This document shows positions 1-13,117 of a stretch of 64,000 nt of DNA, one piece after another. The stretch spans positions 62,001 to 126,000 of the forward strand of contig NW_026516697.1 in the NCBI RefSeq assembly GCF_025766255.1. The letters are read 5' to 3'. The stretch comes from Zychaea mexicana. Its lineage: Eukaryota; Mucoromycota; Mucoromycetes; Mucorales; Lichtheimiaceae. Position numbers and translations under genes: made by a program. The notes beneath the pieces are model-generated. The model did no database searches. It was not told the origin of the DNA and saw nothing but the letters and a program-made list of their open reading frames with translations. The number at the start of each line of letters is the position of its first letter. The first letter of the stretch is position 1.

Positions 1-3000
1 TCTGAAGAAGTGTCAGCTTCTTACTCTTGTACATGCGAACATCGGTTATAAGGAGTAATGATGAAACATGCTAATCATCAACGTACAGCAGGTATACATA
101 CGATGGGAGCCATGCGATAATATTTATTCGTCCGTACACTAAGAGTTACGGGAGAGATTACTTCTACCAACAATGTTTTGCTATACTAACGATTCCCACC
201 AAATAGTGGGACTCGACATCCGGCCCTGTTCAGCTTATGTAACTTACTTTTACTCATATCATTGATTCGCGTATGACCGCCCTTCTTTTTCCCACCCGCG
301 CCGGAGTGGTATTTTGCGGGATCGCCTAATCCTTGCATTCACAAGACCAAACCGAGGTGTTCCAGCAAACCTTAAATAGCATCAAACGTACTCCGGCTTA
401 ATATGTATAAGCGTCGATTCTGCAAAAACTGTTTTTATTGCTAATAATTGATTACCTAGTAGTCTATGCCATATACTTTGTCTCTTACTGCTTTTGCCAA
501 GTATTTTCTAAAAACGTCGTATGTGCGGAGGATGGGGTCAGGAAGGTGCATGCAGGTCGTTATGTAGCTTACCAGGTTGAATCACGTACGTTTCACAGAG
601 TTGAAATTCGCGCGTTCTATAAGGTATCACAACTACAGAACGACAAGACTCTGTTTTTTATGTATTTACAAAATCGCGACAAATGCTAGTAGCAGCGGTT
701 GGAAAACGAGATATTGTATGCATTAGATGACAGAGACATCAATCCATTACTTGATGCGTACCGTTGATATATTGCATAGAGCAAGTTATTTTACTAGTTT
801 TACCAAGACACGCAAGGAAGCCCGAGCTGCAAGACCACGGAGTACTCAATGCAGTTTATCATTTTTTCTACAGTGCCTGCATCAATCGGCATTTCGCGTT
901 GCACAGAGTCTTGCCACTTTCAATTGCTATTCTAACCCACCTGCTTCTTTCTCTTGATGGCTGATGTGGCCCAGCTCCTCTTGGGATGCATAATCTTATT
1001 CTGTAAGCGAAGAAACGTGTTCGTCATCGAGAAGATTTACCCTGTGTACTGTATTACTGGATGTTCTGTTCGTTTATTGTGTGATCAGACTTAGCACTAG
1101 AAAGCTCAAGTACTTGATCATATGGCCGCAACTATGTATAAATCAAAAGCCTATAAGCAGGTGCGAATACCGAAACTACGTACAAGCATGAAATAGCTGA
1201 CACAAAAACACTGGCTACAATTGTATAAAGGGCAGTCGACGATATCTAGGCGTTCTCAGAGCACGACTACGGTGTGTGAGATGGAGGGTATGATAATAAG
1301 AACATAAGCTCTTCATTGTATCTTTGAATAGTGGCTCTCTGTCTGAATGCGTTACCAGTCCATTAAAGATATATCTATACTCATTAGATTCAATAGAGAG
1401 AAATAGAAAGCATACTTCTGATTACGGCAAGATACTGTACTTTGTATAGCCGTTTATTCGGCAGGAGAGATGCGTACGTGCAGACAATCAGGAGAAAAAA
1501 GTATGTGCATCATCGTTTCTTTTTCATGCGATCAAGGATGAATGATCGTTTTCAGCACAATTAAGTAAGACACTTAGTTACGGGAGTTTGTATAACTAAG
1601 AAGCACCACATTGACATATAAATAGGATAGTAACCTCACCGAGGCGTCGTATAAAATGCCGATCGAGAAAAAAGAGGAAATTGAAACAACAAGATAACAA
1701 GAGAGAGACTGTATAACAATGCGTCAAGTGGTTTCCGCAAAAACAAAAGAAAATACAGAGGAAGATACTAAGGCAGGACATCAAAAAAGTGGTTGAGGTT
1801 TTTATCTACGATGGCCTGTGATTATACTGTATATATTTTTTCCAGAGGATTGTAGTAGGAAGTAGATAGAAAGATGATAATAGTGGTTAAAAAAACCATT
1901 AACGTAGTAGTAAAAACAATAAGAATATGATAGTTGTGAAGATATAGTTAGAAAGGAGATAAGGGTTGGGGATGGATAACTGTTGGCAGTCAACACTAAA
2001 TAATCATAGCAGGATACGTGGTATATTCATCGCAAAAGCTGTAGTAACATCTTGATTTTTATTGTCATCACTCTTTCTATGCAAATCTGTTCTTATGATC
2101 TCAGTTTAGAAGTGTCGTAGTATGTAAGTGTGAGTGAATGTCTTTAGAGAATGAGTGACCTTGCAGGTACTAGGAATACCTGCTCTAGCAGCCATAGCAC
2201 ACAGCAGCAAAGCAGGACAAACTATGCTTACGCAGCTCTTCTCTTTAAATAAATGTCTGTATGACCTTGATACATAAACCGGACTATAAGATGATGGGCT
2301 GTGGTCGCTTCGGGTAAGTGCTTCGATTGGATTCAGGAAATACAAGTTACTTCATGCGGCAACCAATGGTTTTTTGGCAGTAACGCTTACACATTGCCAT
2401 TATTTTAATAATTGTTATATCTTACTATGATATATTACGATGATTGTGCTTCAAAAGTCTACGGAATATGTGGGCGTCAGGGATAAGCTGACACTCTGGC
2501 ACACCATCGAGCTAAACAAGTTTGAGAAGCAAGAAGATTACCCTTACTAATAAAGGTACATTCTCAGGTGCAACAAAACTATGTTGGCAGAAACATACTA
2601 AAAGACTATCGGCTTACTGCGAATATACCTGCCACTGCCACAAAAGGAACGAATGTAAGGCCTTACGCGGCAACTTGGTTACTGTTGTCACAGCAATATA
2701 TAATTCTTCATGCCGATACCATCTTGTGTTACATCGAAAATCCATGCTTGTTTGAGAATTTGTCAAATGCTCTGGAAAGTTTTTACAAAGGCTTTGAAAC
2801 TTCAAAAAGCATTTCAAATTTCCGACATATTCCTGGATGATACATTTGGTAAAATCCAATAATAAGGTACCCAGGCTTTCCTTCCACACAGAAAGTGCTA
2901 GTTTCCGTCAATTCTTTTCCGTAGTTCTTCTTCGGAGGTGCTAACTTTAAACCTTTTTTTCCTTTTCAAGACATCCATACAAGCATTGGACTATCGCCCA

Positions 3001-3333
3001 TTTTGGTCTTTAATTCTCTATTTAGCAAATATGTCACACGTAGCATATTTTTAACCCCTTCTTGACAGTTACGACAATGTGCCCTAGTCGAGATCACCAG
3101 TATCACTCAGGTGGTAAAACTAGTGACAATGAGGGTTGACCTTTTCATATCTCATATCAATATGGAGCATAACTGCTATACTATTAAAAAAGCGATAGAT
3201 TCATTCATAGAATAGAGTAATATGTAATAGAAAAAGTGTAGATTATACAAAACCGTGCTCCTTTAATAAAAATAAAAGAAACATCAAGAAACGAACAATC
3301 CATAATTATATTTTGATCACTATAACTACTCAA
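1..3333. other. AT-rich stretch with no recognisable gene
   Basis: Only short open frames occur on either strand. None has a recognisable domain, a chain of plausible splice sites, or protein-like composition. The last few hundred bases are the 3' flank of the first beta-glucosidase gene. I see no RNA gene or transposon signature here. Confidence 0.5.
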
Positions 3334-6300
3334 TTACAATTCAAAGGTTGCTGATTCACGGATGTCACGGCTGCTTGCACCGATGGAAACGGTATATTCT
3401 CCCTCAGGAACAACCCAGCAGCTAGATTCTTCATCATAAATGCTGAGGTCGGTCTCGGTGAACTCAAAGTTGACCTTGCGTTGCTGACCAGCCTTTAAAT
3501 ACACGCGCTCGAAACCACGGAGTACCTTTGGTGGCTCACCAGCAGACTCGGGGAAAGAGATGTAAGCCTGGGCAACTTCTGCGCCATCGACATCGCCAGT
3601 GTTTCTAACAAACACAGTGGCAGTAGCCAACGTATCACGCTTGCCACGCTTGGTGTTGACCTTGAGCTTGCCATAGTCAAAGGTAGAGTAAGAAAGACCG
3701 TAACCAAAGGCAAAGAGAGGCTCAATATCGTTGGCATCAAAGTGGCGGTAACCAACGTTGAGTTTTTCGCCGTATTCGATATTATACTCTGCTGAGATAT
3801 GAGCACCATAGTCCTCCTCTTTCTTGGCAATAGTGTAAGGCAGGCGACCAGATGGGTTAACATCACCAAAGAGAACATCGGCAAGTGAGTTTCCGGTCTC
3901 TTGACCAGGAAGACCAGGCCAGACGACTGCCTTAATATTTTTATGGGCAATCCAAGGCATGAGGACGGGGCCCACAGAGTGGATTACAACAACGGTGTTT
4001 TCATTGGCGTCGGCTACGGCTTGAATCTGAAATTAAACGAATTTACAAAGCGTCAACGAGAAATGCATTATTTTGCGCGTTTAACCAGATGCTTCAAATA
4101 TTGCATATAACATTTGGAAAAGCTTACCAAGTTATCACCATTGTTCCACAAGGTCAAGTTCTTACGGTCATTGTTTCCATCAACCATGAGATATTCTTCA
4201 CCAGCTTCGGTCTTGGCAAATACAAATGCAATATCGGCATCACTTGCCAACTCTGCGGCAGCTTCAGTATCCCAATCATCATATGTGTGGACAACTTTTA
4301 CAGAATCGCCAGCACGGTTGGTGATGCCTTCGGTGGGCTGACAAGAGACGATGATAAGACTTTTTTTACAATTCTATAAATCTAGGTGGTAATACTATAT
4401 GTATACTTACAGAAATAATGTAGGGGAAATCCTAAAAGAGTAAGAACAATAAGTAGGAATTAGGAGGTGAAGTAAAGCTATGATATGCTACTTATAATTC
4501 AAGCAACAACAAATCAGAGTACGTACCACTGTTCCTGAGCCCCAGCCCTGGACGTAGCTGTTGTATGCAGAATGACAGAAACATACAGTTTAATCAGCCA
4601 TGTTCTACTCCTAATATACCTCCGTTCTACTTACGTTCCATCGTTACAGGCCAGATCTGTGCATTCGACCTCATATAAAGAGCTAGTCAATGGCCTTTTT
4701 GTTTTTTGTTAGTCAACTATACCATGTGTGCATACGTGCGAATCAACAGGAATATCGCGTTAAATGAGACTCACACGGATGGAGGTGCAGCGTCACTGCC
4801 GACAATAGCGATTTTTCCGAAATCTTTAGAGGAAAGAGGTAAAATGCCGTCATTGGTAAGCAGTATCAACGAAGCGGCACCAATTTCGCGAACAAAATTT
4901 ATGTGATCATCGGATGTCACAATCACCTCCGGTTCGTTTTGACGATCAAAGCTTCTGAGTGTAGTTTCAGGGTAGTCCTACAGATTTAGATTTAGATTTA
5001 TGATGACATTGAGTCTGTTACTTTTACTGCTGGCACAGTTGGATGAAAGCGCAAGCAGACAGGATAGCAATCCATAAAAACCTTGTTTTATTACCTTATC
5101 TTGACCCACTTTAAAGTGAGCTGCGGCGATGCGGGTGGCCATGTCAGTAAGCTGTTTTAACAAGGGACGAAAATCAGTATACAGAAATTTCTTATGCCCT
5201 TAAAACAGGAACTACCGCTGTAATTATATATTCTTCTTACTCGCTCTTCGGTAACTTCTCCATTTTCAACAGCCTTTGTCAAATTTGGACCAAAATACGA
5301 CAAGCCATCTCCGTAATTGATATCGCCAGGCATGGTCATGTCCAAACCACCATTAGCAGAAGGAGCAGTTGAGTGAGTTGCGCCCCTAATAAAAAAACAG
5401 CTTTATTTATAACATCCCACAGCAACACATTTTCAAGACGAGCTTCCCTCTCACTTACCAATCGCTCATCACAAAGCCTCTAAACGATAGCTCTTTCTTT
5501 AAGACAGTGTTCAACATATAATCATTTTCGCATATGTGAACATCTTCATAGTAGTTGTAGCTACACATAACGGAGCCGATACCAGCCTCCACCATGCGAG
5601 CGTACGGCCATACATATATCTCACGAAGTGTGCGATCGTCCACATCCGAGTTTGACTGTGATAAAAAAAGGAGCTCTCAATCAAACAGTGATAACATAAG
5701 TGAATGGTTAAAAATGAAAAATTCGTATCTTACTGTGGTTCGGTTTGTTTCTTGGTTGTTTAACACATAGTGCTTGGCAGTGGCCACCTATGTACGGTAT
5801 AAAAACATTATTAGATTAAGAATTCTATCGTAAATAAAAGAAAGATACATACCAGATTCTGGTCTTGTACGCCTTTCACAAATTCAGCGCCAGCAACGCC
5901 CTGCAGATACGGATCTTCACCAAAGCCTTCCCAACCGCGACCACCATTAGGAGCACGTAACATATCGACGCTAGGACCAAGCTGTATATGCACACCTTTA
6001 CCACGACTTTCCTTTCCAATAACCTCGGCACGCTTGTACATTAGATTGCGATCGAATGTGGCTGCTGCGTTAATGCCAGACACTCCGGCTGTTGCATTGG
6101 AAGCATAGCGTGTACCAAGCGGACCATCTTGGAGACAAAGTGAAGGGAAATCCGGGTCTTCGGAAGCATAGGTGTTGCCCACACAGTTGGTTATGCCCCA
6201 TCCCATGCCGGTCGTGAGGCCAACTTTTTGTTCGATAGACATTTTGCTGACAACCTGTTCTGCTTTAGCATATGCCTCATCCCAAGTTCGGAGGTTGCTG

Positions 6301-6371
6301 GTTGGCTTTGCCTGGGCGAGTATCCCAGTCAGTGCTAATAAGGTGATTGATGTCAGTGATGGTAAAATCAT
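3334..6371 (-). CDS. GH3 family beta-glucosidase, secreted (paralogue A)
   Basis: Predicted secreted beta-glucosidase that hydrolyses cellobiose and other beta-glucosides to glucose. I place eleven exons: 6371-5853, 5787-5734, 5655-5459, 5385-5241, 5151-5095, 4977-4777, 4669-4635, 4557-4527, 4431-4411, 4337-4128 and 4026-3334. They sum to 2163 nt, or 720 residues. The N-terminus is a signal peptide ending near AQA. The GH3 N-terminal barrel carries QDGPLGTRY and ends at VMSDW, whose Asp (about residue 256) is the family nucleophile. The GH3 C-terminal domain has a GEEY segment (about 466-469) in the region of the usual acid/base Glu. A fibronectin-III-like C-terminal domain follows ([16 protein letters not shown], then IGASSRDI). 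It is the most downstream of three tandem copies. The start is the Met directly before the hydrophobic leader; an upstream in-frame Met would bury the signal peptide. Confidence 0.93.
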
Positions 6372-6452
6372 CGGCTTGTATGTCAAAAGAGGCAAATTAT
6401 TCCCGAGAAGAAAAAAGTCCACCACTGCTCTATCAGACCCAGTAATTTATAC

Positions 6453-6462
6453 TTTATATATA
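6453..6462 (-). promoter_or_regulatory. TATA box of beta-glucosidase A
   Basis: On the minus strand the sequence reads TATATATAAA, about 82 nt upstream of the chosen ATG at 6371. The matching spacing in the two sister genes supports a real core promoter. Confidence 0.55.
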
Positions 6463-8267
6463 TGGGTTATTTCTTTTTGTACGTGCGAAATTTTGTTACG
6501 TACTGTATGTGCTATTTAAGTTGCGTATTCACAGTACAGATGCGCGGGACCCTGCGCTATAACTCTACTGTTACATTCGCAAGTTCCTCCTCCAAAGCTG
6601 TATACCGCGGGACGCCTTCATCTTTGAAAAATTTCCCAATGCTTTGTGTACCTTATGTAATATCTCGCTGTATATTTTACTGAGATGATTGTTAAATTGA
6701 TTTTCTTCATTATTCTAGTGGAGATGGCATACAACAGAATAATTACATGATACACGATTAATTATGAGCTATGCATGCTTTTCACATTATCCCAGCAGGC
6801 ATTAGAGAGATGATACCATCATCGCAATATAGTGACTAGAAAACTATCTTTGAAATGTCAGTGCTATCCGTATATTAATTTCATCTAGCTACGTGGACCA
6901 CTGGTGTGCTTTTTTGCTAGAAAGTATAGATCCCGTACAAAACAAACAATAGCTAGTTTTATCTACTTATAGCTTTGAGAGAACTATATAGGAGAAGCTG
7001 GTGATTATCGCACAATGGCTCCAATGGATCATAAAGTCTGGCTTAGTCATTATTGCTGTAACATGCAAAAACCACAAATGAGAAATTCTGCGTAACATCC
7101 ATGTCCTAGTGCTTCGTACTAGTGCTCCATGATAAACATTTTTTGGCTGTTGTTCTAGGCCACGTCTACAGTAATGATGCTGTAATTTTATCCGTTCGAA
7201 CATGATTGATAGTAAATAAACAGGATCAATGCAAGCTTTGATAATACTAATGAAGCAGCCAAATTACATTTCATCGTAAAGTTCTTACGATGTGGACTTA
7301 CCATCGTGAATACACATTGCAAACGGGTGCTAAAGTTGGTATACAGGCTGGAAATGCTCTGGATACTCTTTGTAGTGCGGCTGTGCGTCGTATGATTATG
7401 TAAGTGAATCAGCTGTATCTTAAGCGGAGACACAGTAAATAACATCTTTGTTCTGATGCAAAAAATATAGTGAAGAGCTCGTACTTTAGTCTCTATTTCA
7501 TTTTATTCATCAATCTTCATAAAGGTCATAGAAAGAACTACTTCTGTGGACCTCCAATAATAATCATTCCTTATCTTGGCGCTGGGAACATGACCAAAAG
7601 CGACTGTAAAAAGTGATCAAATGCACTTGTGCACTGGATATATACATCCAGACGTCTTGTTCATGGCAAAAGTATTCGTTTGACATCTACATAAATTTGA
7701 GCCACCGTCCCAATATTTAAAAAGCTTTAAAGCGCTTTCACATGCTTTAGAATGCGTGTGAATACAGTTAAAGTTGTGTTTAGGGTGTCGCAAGTGCATT
7801 CAAGGCGTCCAATATAGGTCAATAATATTTAATGCTTCGGGATGACTAGCAACTGTGACTACATAAAAATAGGAGAGAGTTGCCAGTTCAGTTACTAGGC
7901 CAACACGGCTGAAGACTTGTACTTTACATTATCTTAAAAGCGAATTTAACACCTACGATATGTAGAGTTATCTCCAAGCACTCAAAATTGCGAATAAGAT
8001 GGAATAGCAGTTTTTAATAAAAGGGCATTGTTTGCTTCAAATTTATTTGAATGGAAGAATAGTTACGCGGCTACTATATTGTAGGCTGAGATAGATAATA
8101 ATAATAACTAATGAAATTTTTTTTTCTTATAAAGTAATGGAAAACTATTCGACTAAGGAATGGGGAGTAAAGAGACTAGCTCGTTTACACTGAGAACAGT
8201 TCTGTTTTTCGTAAAAATACTTTGCCCAGATCTAATTCGAAATAAGAAGTTTGGTCTCGCCATTCAC
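6463..8267. other. Intergenic region between beta-glucosidases A and B
   Basis: About 1.8 kb holding the upstream region of gene A and the 3' flank of gene B. Open frames are short and show no domain. No repeat or RNA gene was recognised. Confidence 0.5.
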
Positions 8268-11188
8268 TTACAAAGTGAAGGTGGCAGTCTCGCGGATATC
8301 ACGGCTGCTAGCGCCAACATAAAGTGTGAATTCTCCCTCAGGGACAACCCAGGTTTCCGATTCTTCGTTCCAGTAGCTAAGGTCGATTGTTTCGAACTCG
8401 AAAGTAACCTTAGACTTCTTGCCCGCCTTCAAGTAGACCTTTTCAAAACCGCGCAGGTTCTTGGGGGGAGCACCAGCAGATTCAGGGAAGCCGAGGTAAG
8501 CCTGAGCAACTTCAGCACCGTCAACATCACCGACATTTGTGACTTCAACGGTAGCAGAAGCCTTGTCCTTTTTAGCCTTGACCTTGAGCTTGCCATATTC
8601 GAAGCTGCTGTAAGAAAGACCATGACCGAAAGCAAAGAGGGGCTCAATATCGTGGGCGTCAAAGTGCTTGTAGCCGACCTCAAGCTTTTCGTGGTAGACA
8701 ACATTGAAGTTAGGATCAATTGTGGCACCGTAGTCCTCTGTAAATAAGAAGATTTCAGTTAGTATAACACGGAGAGCCTATAATGTTCAACCTTTTTCTT
8801 GTAGAATGGTACTCGATCACTACCTTCATTAACGGCAATGGTGTAGGGAAGACGACCAGATGGGTTGACATCACCGAAAAGAACGTCAGCAAGAGCGTTA
8901 CCAGATTCCTGACCGGCGAGACCGGGCCACACAACAGACTTGATGCTCTCATTGTCAATCCAAGGCATGAGGACAGAACCGACAGCGTTAATAACGACAA
9001 CGACATTATCGCTGGCTTCAGCAACAGCTTCAATCTGATAACACGTAATAATAAAGAATCAATGAGTGCTCTTTCACAGACAAGGAATAGTTCTTTACTA
9101 CTCGTGAGAAAACTTACAAGGTTATCACCATTGTGCCAGAGAGACATGTTCTTGCGGTCTCCGACATTTCCATCAACACTAATGTACTCTTCACCAGAGT
9201 CCGCCATACCAAAGACGAAGACGACATCAGCATCAGCTGCAATTTCCTTGGCCTTTTCAAGGTCCCAATCGTCAAAGTGAGTTACAACTTCAACACCATC
9301 ACCAGCACGAGCAGTAATACCGTCAGCGGGGGTGATGAGGTATGGGAAATCTATAATCCAAAAAATCAAGAAATTAATGATTACGACAGTTACTTTGATT
9401 ATTAGATTCATCACTGGCTATCGACTTTTCACTAACCAACAGTTCCAGAGCCCCAGCCCATAGCTATAAAAAATGATGTGCACAATGTTAGACTCTGCCC
9501 GAAGAAGCAACTGTACTTCGAATAATCAGTAATTATAAATCATACCGAGATGGCCTGCACCACAGCTTTGATCCTCGCAACCATTAAGGCCTTGAGGGAT
9601 CGGTCCAGCATCACTACCAATAAGGGCAATCTTCTTGACATCGCTCGACAAGGGAAGGGTGTTATCGTTGTTCTGCAAGAGAACAACAGAGGCAGCACCA
9701 ATATCACGGGTGACCTGTATGTGCTTGTCCATGTCGGGGTGGATTCTAACTGGAGCCGATTCACGATCCCAACCGTTGACACCAATATCAGGGAAGCCTT
9801 CATCTTGTCTCATCTATTGTAAGCAATTATATACGTAGGCATTAGTGTAATGCAGATAAAGAGAAACAGCGAGATATGTGGATCGATAATTACCTTGTAG
9901 TAAGCGGCAGCAATACGCTGTGCCATGTCGGTAACACGTTCTTCTGGAACTCTTCCTTCCTCGACAGCCTTTGTCAGATTTGAGCCCCACCAGGAATAGC
10001 CATCACCCATGACAATATCACCAGGCATGGTCATATCCAAACCAGCATTTGCAGAAGGTTCGTTGGACATTTGAGCTCCCCTATTGTTAAAAAAATTGTT
10101 ACAGCACGGTTAGAAGACCAGAACTTTAGCTCATACAGGTAACCCGCGCCTATAATGTCATCAGCTACGTACCAATCAGACATAATCAGACCTTGGAAGT
10201 TGAGCTCCTCCTTAAGCACGGTGGTCAAAACGTACTCGTGCTCGCAAGTCCATGTGCCATTAATCTGATTGTAGCTGCACATAACACCACCAAGACCAGC
10301 TTCGATTGCACGAGCATAAGGCCAGACGTAGACTTCGTGTAAAGTGCGCTTGTCGATGTCCGATGACGACTAGATTATAATTTTACCAATTAGCAAATTA
10401 TGCCTCCAGTAGTCATAACAGAACATTAGATAACTTACGTTCTTACGGTTGGTTTCTTGGTTGTTGAGAATGTAATGCTTGGGAACAGCGATCTACACAG
10501 CAAGGGGCATTGTACTTAGTGCTTGTTCTGAGTAGTGATACTTTTGTTTTTACTCGTCGAAGTGTACAATTGGTACTTACCACACCCTGTTCTTGGATAC
10601 CTGAAATTGTGAGTGAAGCAGCAACACCTTGAAGATATGGATCTTCACCGAAAGCTTCCCAGCCTGTATTGATTTTTTAAAGGTTTTTTGTATTCAATCA
10701 ATAACGTGTTCTGATCTTTCAAATCATACGGCAAAAAAGAAAACAAAAGAAAAGTTACCTCTACCACCGCGGGGCGAGCGCATAATATCAAAGGAAGGAC
10801 CCAACGCCATGTGGATACCCTTCAGATAAAATTCGTCACCCATGTATTCACCACGCTTGTAAATCAGGTCTTTGTCCCACGATGCGGCAACGTTAATACC
10901 CGAGACACTAGCGGTGACATTGTCAGCCCATCGAATACCGGCCGGACCGTCTTGGAGACACAACGAGGGGAAGTCGGGGTTCGTTGATCCATAAGTTTGA
11001 CCGACGCACAGAGTCGTCTCCCAACCTTGACCAGTCGCCAATCCAGCTTTTTGGTCAATGGACATTTGGGAAACAAGTTTCTCGGCCTTTACGTGTGCTT
11101 CTTCCCAGCTAAGGAGGTTTCGTGAAGGTGCGGCCATTGCCACGCTCACCAGGAGAGCGGCAGATGCGGAGAGAGAGAGAAGATGCAT
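8268..11188 (-). CDS. GH3 family beta-glucosidase, secreted (paralogue B)
   Basis: Second tandem secreted beta-glucosidase, with the same domain order as its neighbours: signal peptide (cleavage likely near AMA-APS), GH3 N-terminal domain with LQDGPAGIRW, GH3 C-terminal domain with [18 protein letters not shown], and a fibronectin-III-like tail ending in [11 protein letters not shown]. The nucleophile Asp is in LIMSDW, split by an intron near 10170. The first exon runs from 11188 to about 10759. Roughly ten to eleven exons are needed. One intron (about 8736-8820) interrupts the conserved NEEDYG segment, where copy A has none. The start is the Met opening the hydrophobic leader. Not every splice site was fixed, so the exact length (about 715 aa expected) is approximate. 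Confidence 0.92.
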
Positions 11189-11249
11189 TTGTCGTTTGCC
11201 GTTTGCAAAGGAAATGAAGCGGTGCTGTCAACAGAGGTTTCTTTAATTC

Positions 11250-11259
11250 TTTATATATA
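11250..11259 (-). promoter_or_regulatory. TATA box of beta-glucosidase B
   Basis: TATATATAAA on the minus strand, about 62 nt upstream of the ATG at 11188. Confidence 0.55.
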
Positions 11260-13061
11260 CATTTTTCTCGCTTGGTTACGCACATTGCCCGTAAAAAGAA
11301 GTATTTTTGCCCGTATATGCTTAGGCCTATTTTCTCGCCCATGTAAACTTTTCGGCACCCCTCCCCATTCCCCACCTGCTGTTGTGCGTGCGAATTGAAA
11401 AGCGATTCTTCCTTTTTCCCGCCACATAATAATGCCGTCACCCCACACAAAAGGGTCATGCCTGGCACGCCTGCTCGCTTTAACATTGCCATACCACGAC
11501 AGCGACAGCTAAAGCGAGTGGACGGTACGACTCAGGGTCTTTCCCATCCGCGCGTCTCTTACGACCCCGCCTGTCCCTGGCGAGCTATCACGTCAGATTT
11601 TACCGCCTTCTTCCAGTTTACCCATGCGCGCCTTGACTTGGCTGCTCTGTGATTGGATCTCATTTGTGTTTCAATAGGAAAAGTACGAAAGAGACGCGCT
11701 TACGTGATTATTCAGGGTGAGTACTAGGCAACAAGCGTTACAAACACAGAAGTTACCCGTCCTATCCCAGCGAATAATTTGTCCCATCACGCGATGCACT
11801 TTATGCAGACTGCTTGTATCGCCTCTGTTTTTCTCAAGAGGGCGGAGTACACTTCCCCTTGCTTACAATAGTGTCGCATTTAGCAAATGTTACAGCGTCC
11901 TGAGTACTGGGAACTGCCTTTAGTGGATATACTCCACATCGCTCCACATTCCACTTTGAATAATCCCCCGTTTTGCTTGCACAAAAACGACCTAACCTAC
12001 TACATATATTCGTTCCTGCATATCCGTTACGACTCCCGTGCTTACGTACTATATTGTACTGTAATAGCTGAATTTGTGACCCTGCTTCTATTACGATGAC
12101 AAGGAAAATTGGCTCTTCTAAACATGACCTTGCTGTTGTGGTGGCAGTCGTACTATCCGCAACCAAAAGAGACAGGTTTTCGAAATAGTAGCAATTTCGC
12201 ATGCACACACATACACACGCACAAGCACAACACACACGGGCGACAACTTCCACCAATCTGGACATTATGTGCTGCCTGGTTCGAGCCCGTTCTCTTCTTG
12301 AGCACAAAGTGGACCGGCCTTTTTTACTTCATCTAATTCCGCGCTCTTCCAGCTCCATTCATGCGATCGCCTAGATCATACTTCTTGAACTTCTATCCGG
12401 ATCACTTTTTTGCATGTCGTACCATATTTTTTTTGTCTCTCTTCCATTCACTATTTCGTCTTTCTCTCACATCTTCAACTTAAATGGACCCATTCCATGT
12501 TGTCTTTTGGTCCCTCGTTCAAACACGGAAGGGGCGAGAAAATTACTTTGAACCATGTGATCATCAAGTCGACAAGTTGCTTCTCGGAAAATTTCGTTTT
12601 TATTGCGTAACGGCAAGTTGTTGCATGGTTACACACATGGAAGCATCTCTCCGCAATAGCGAGACCCAGGTGCTTCCTTGCACGCAAACTGTGTAATGAA
12701 CTTTTGATTTAACTTTAGTATATTTGTTTCTTTGTTTTCACTGCTTTGAGCTGTATACTTTATTACTACATATCAAAGGAATTACCAAAGCAACCTCATT
12801 CCTTTTTTAGAGAAAAGTGGCACTATATATTTTATTTTTCACAGAAGGATGCTATCCTTTCTACAACAGTAGGGTTGCGCTGTGATCCCTACAGTTAAAG
12901 CCGTCGTTTTGTTTATGCGCTGTACAACTCCCACACTTCCTCTACTACCCAGTTCCGCGCTCTGATTAATAATCTTTATCCCAATTCAAGTCACGTAAAC
13001 CAGAAGTACGTTGGGGCAAATCCATGAAGGAATGATTGTATAGATGAAATAAAATATATGA
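11260..13061. other. Intergenic region between beta-glucosidases B and C
   Basis: No coding potential recognised. It contains the upstream region of gene B, including a GC-rich patch near 11355-11385 with CCCCAC-type motifs of the kind bound by Mig1/CreA-like repressors. That reading is weak because such motifs are common by chance. It also has a CA-rich tract near 12200-12240. The far end is the 3' flank of gene C. Confidence 0.4.
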
Positions 13062-13067
13062 TTTATT
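13062..13067 (-). terminator. Poly(A) signal AATAAA of beta-glucosidase C
   Basis: Canonical AATAAA on the minus strand about 50 nt beyond the stop codon of gene C. Confidence 0.45.
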
Positions 13068-13117
13068 GCATATAGTAAATCAACGAGAGATAAAATAGAT
13101 CAGGCTAAAGAGCAATT

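Noticed and set aside
12265..12300. GGTTCGAGCCC resembling a tRNA T-loop
   Set aside because: Flanking bases do not form the T-stem, and no acceptor, D-arm or anticodon arm could be folded around it.
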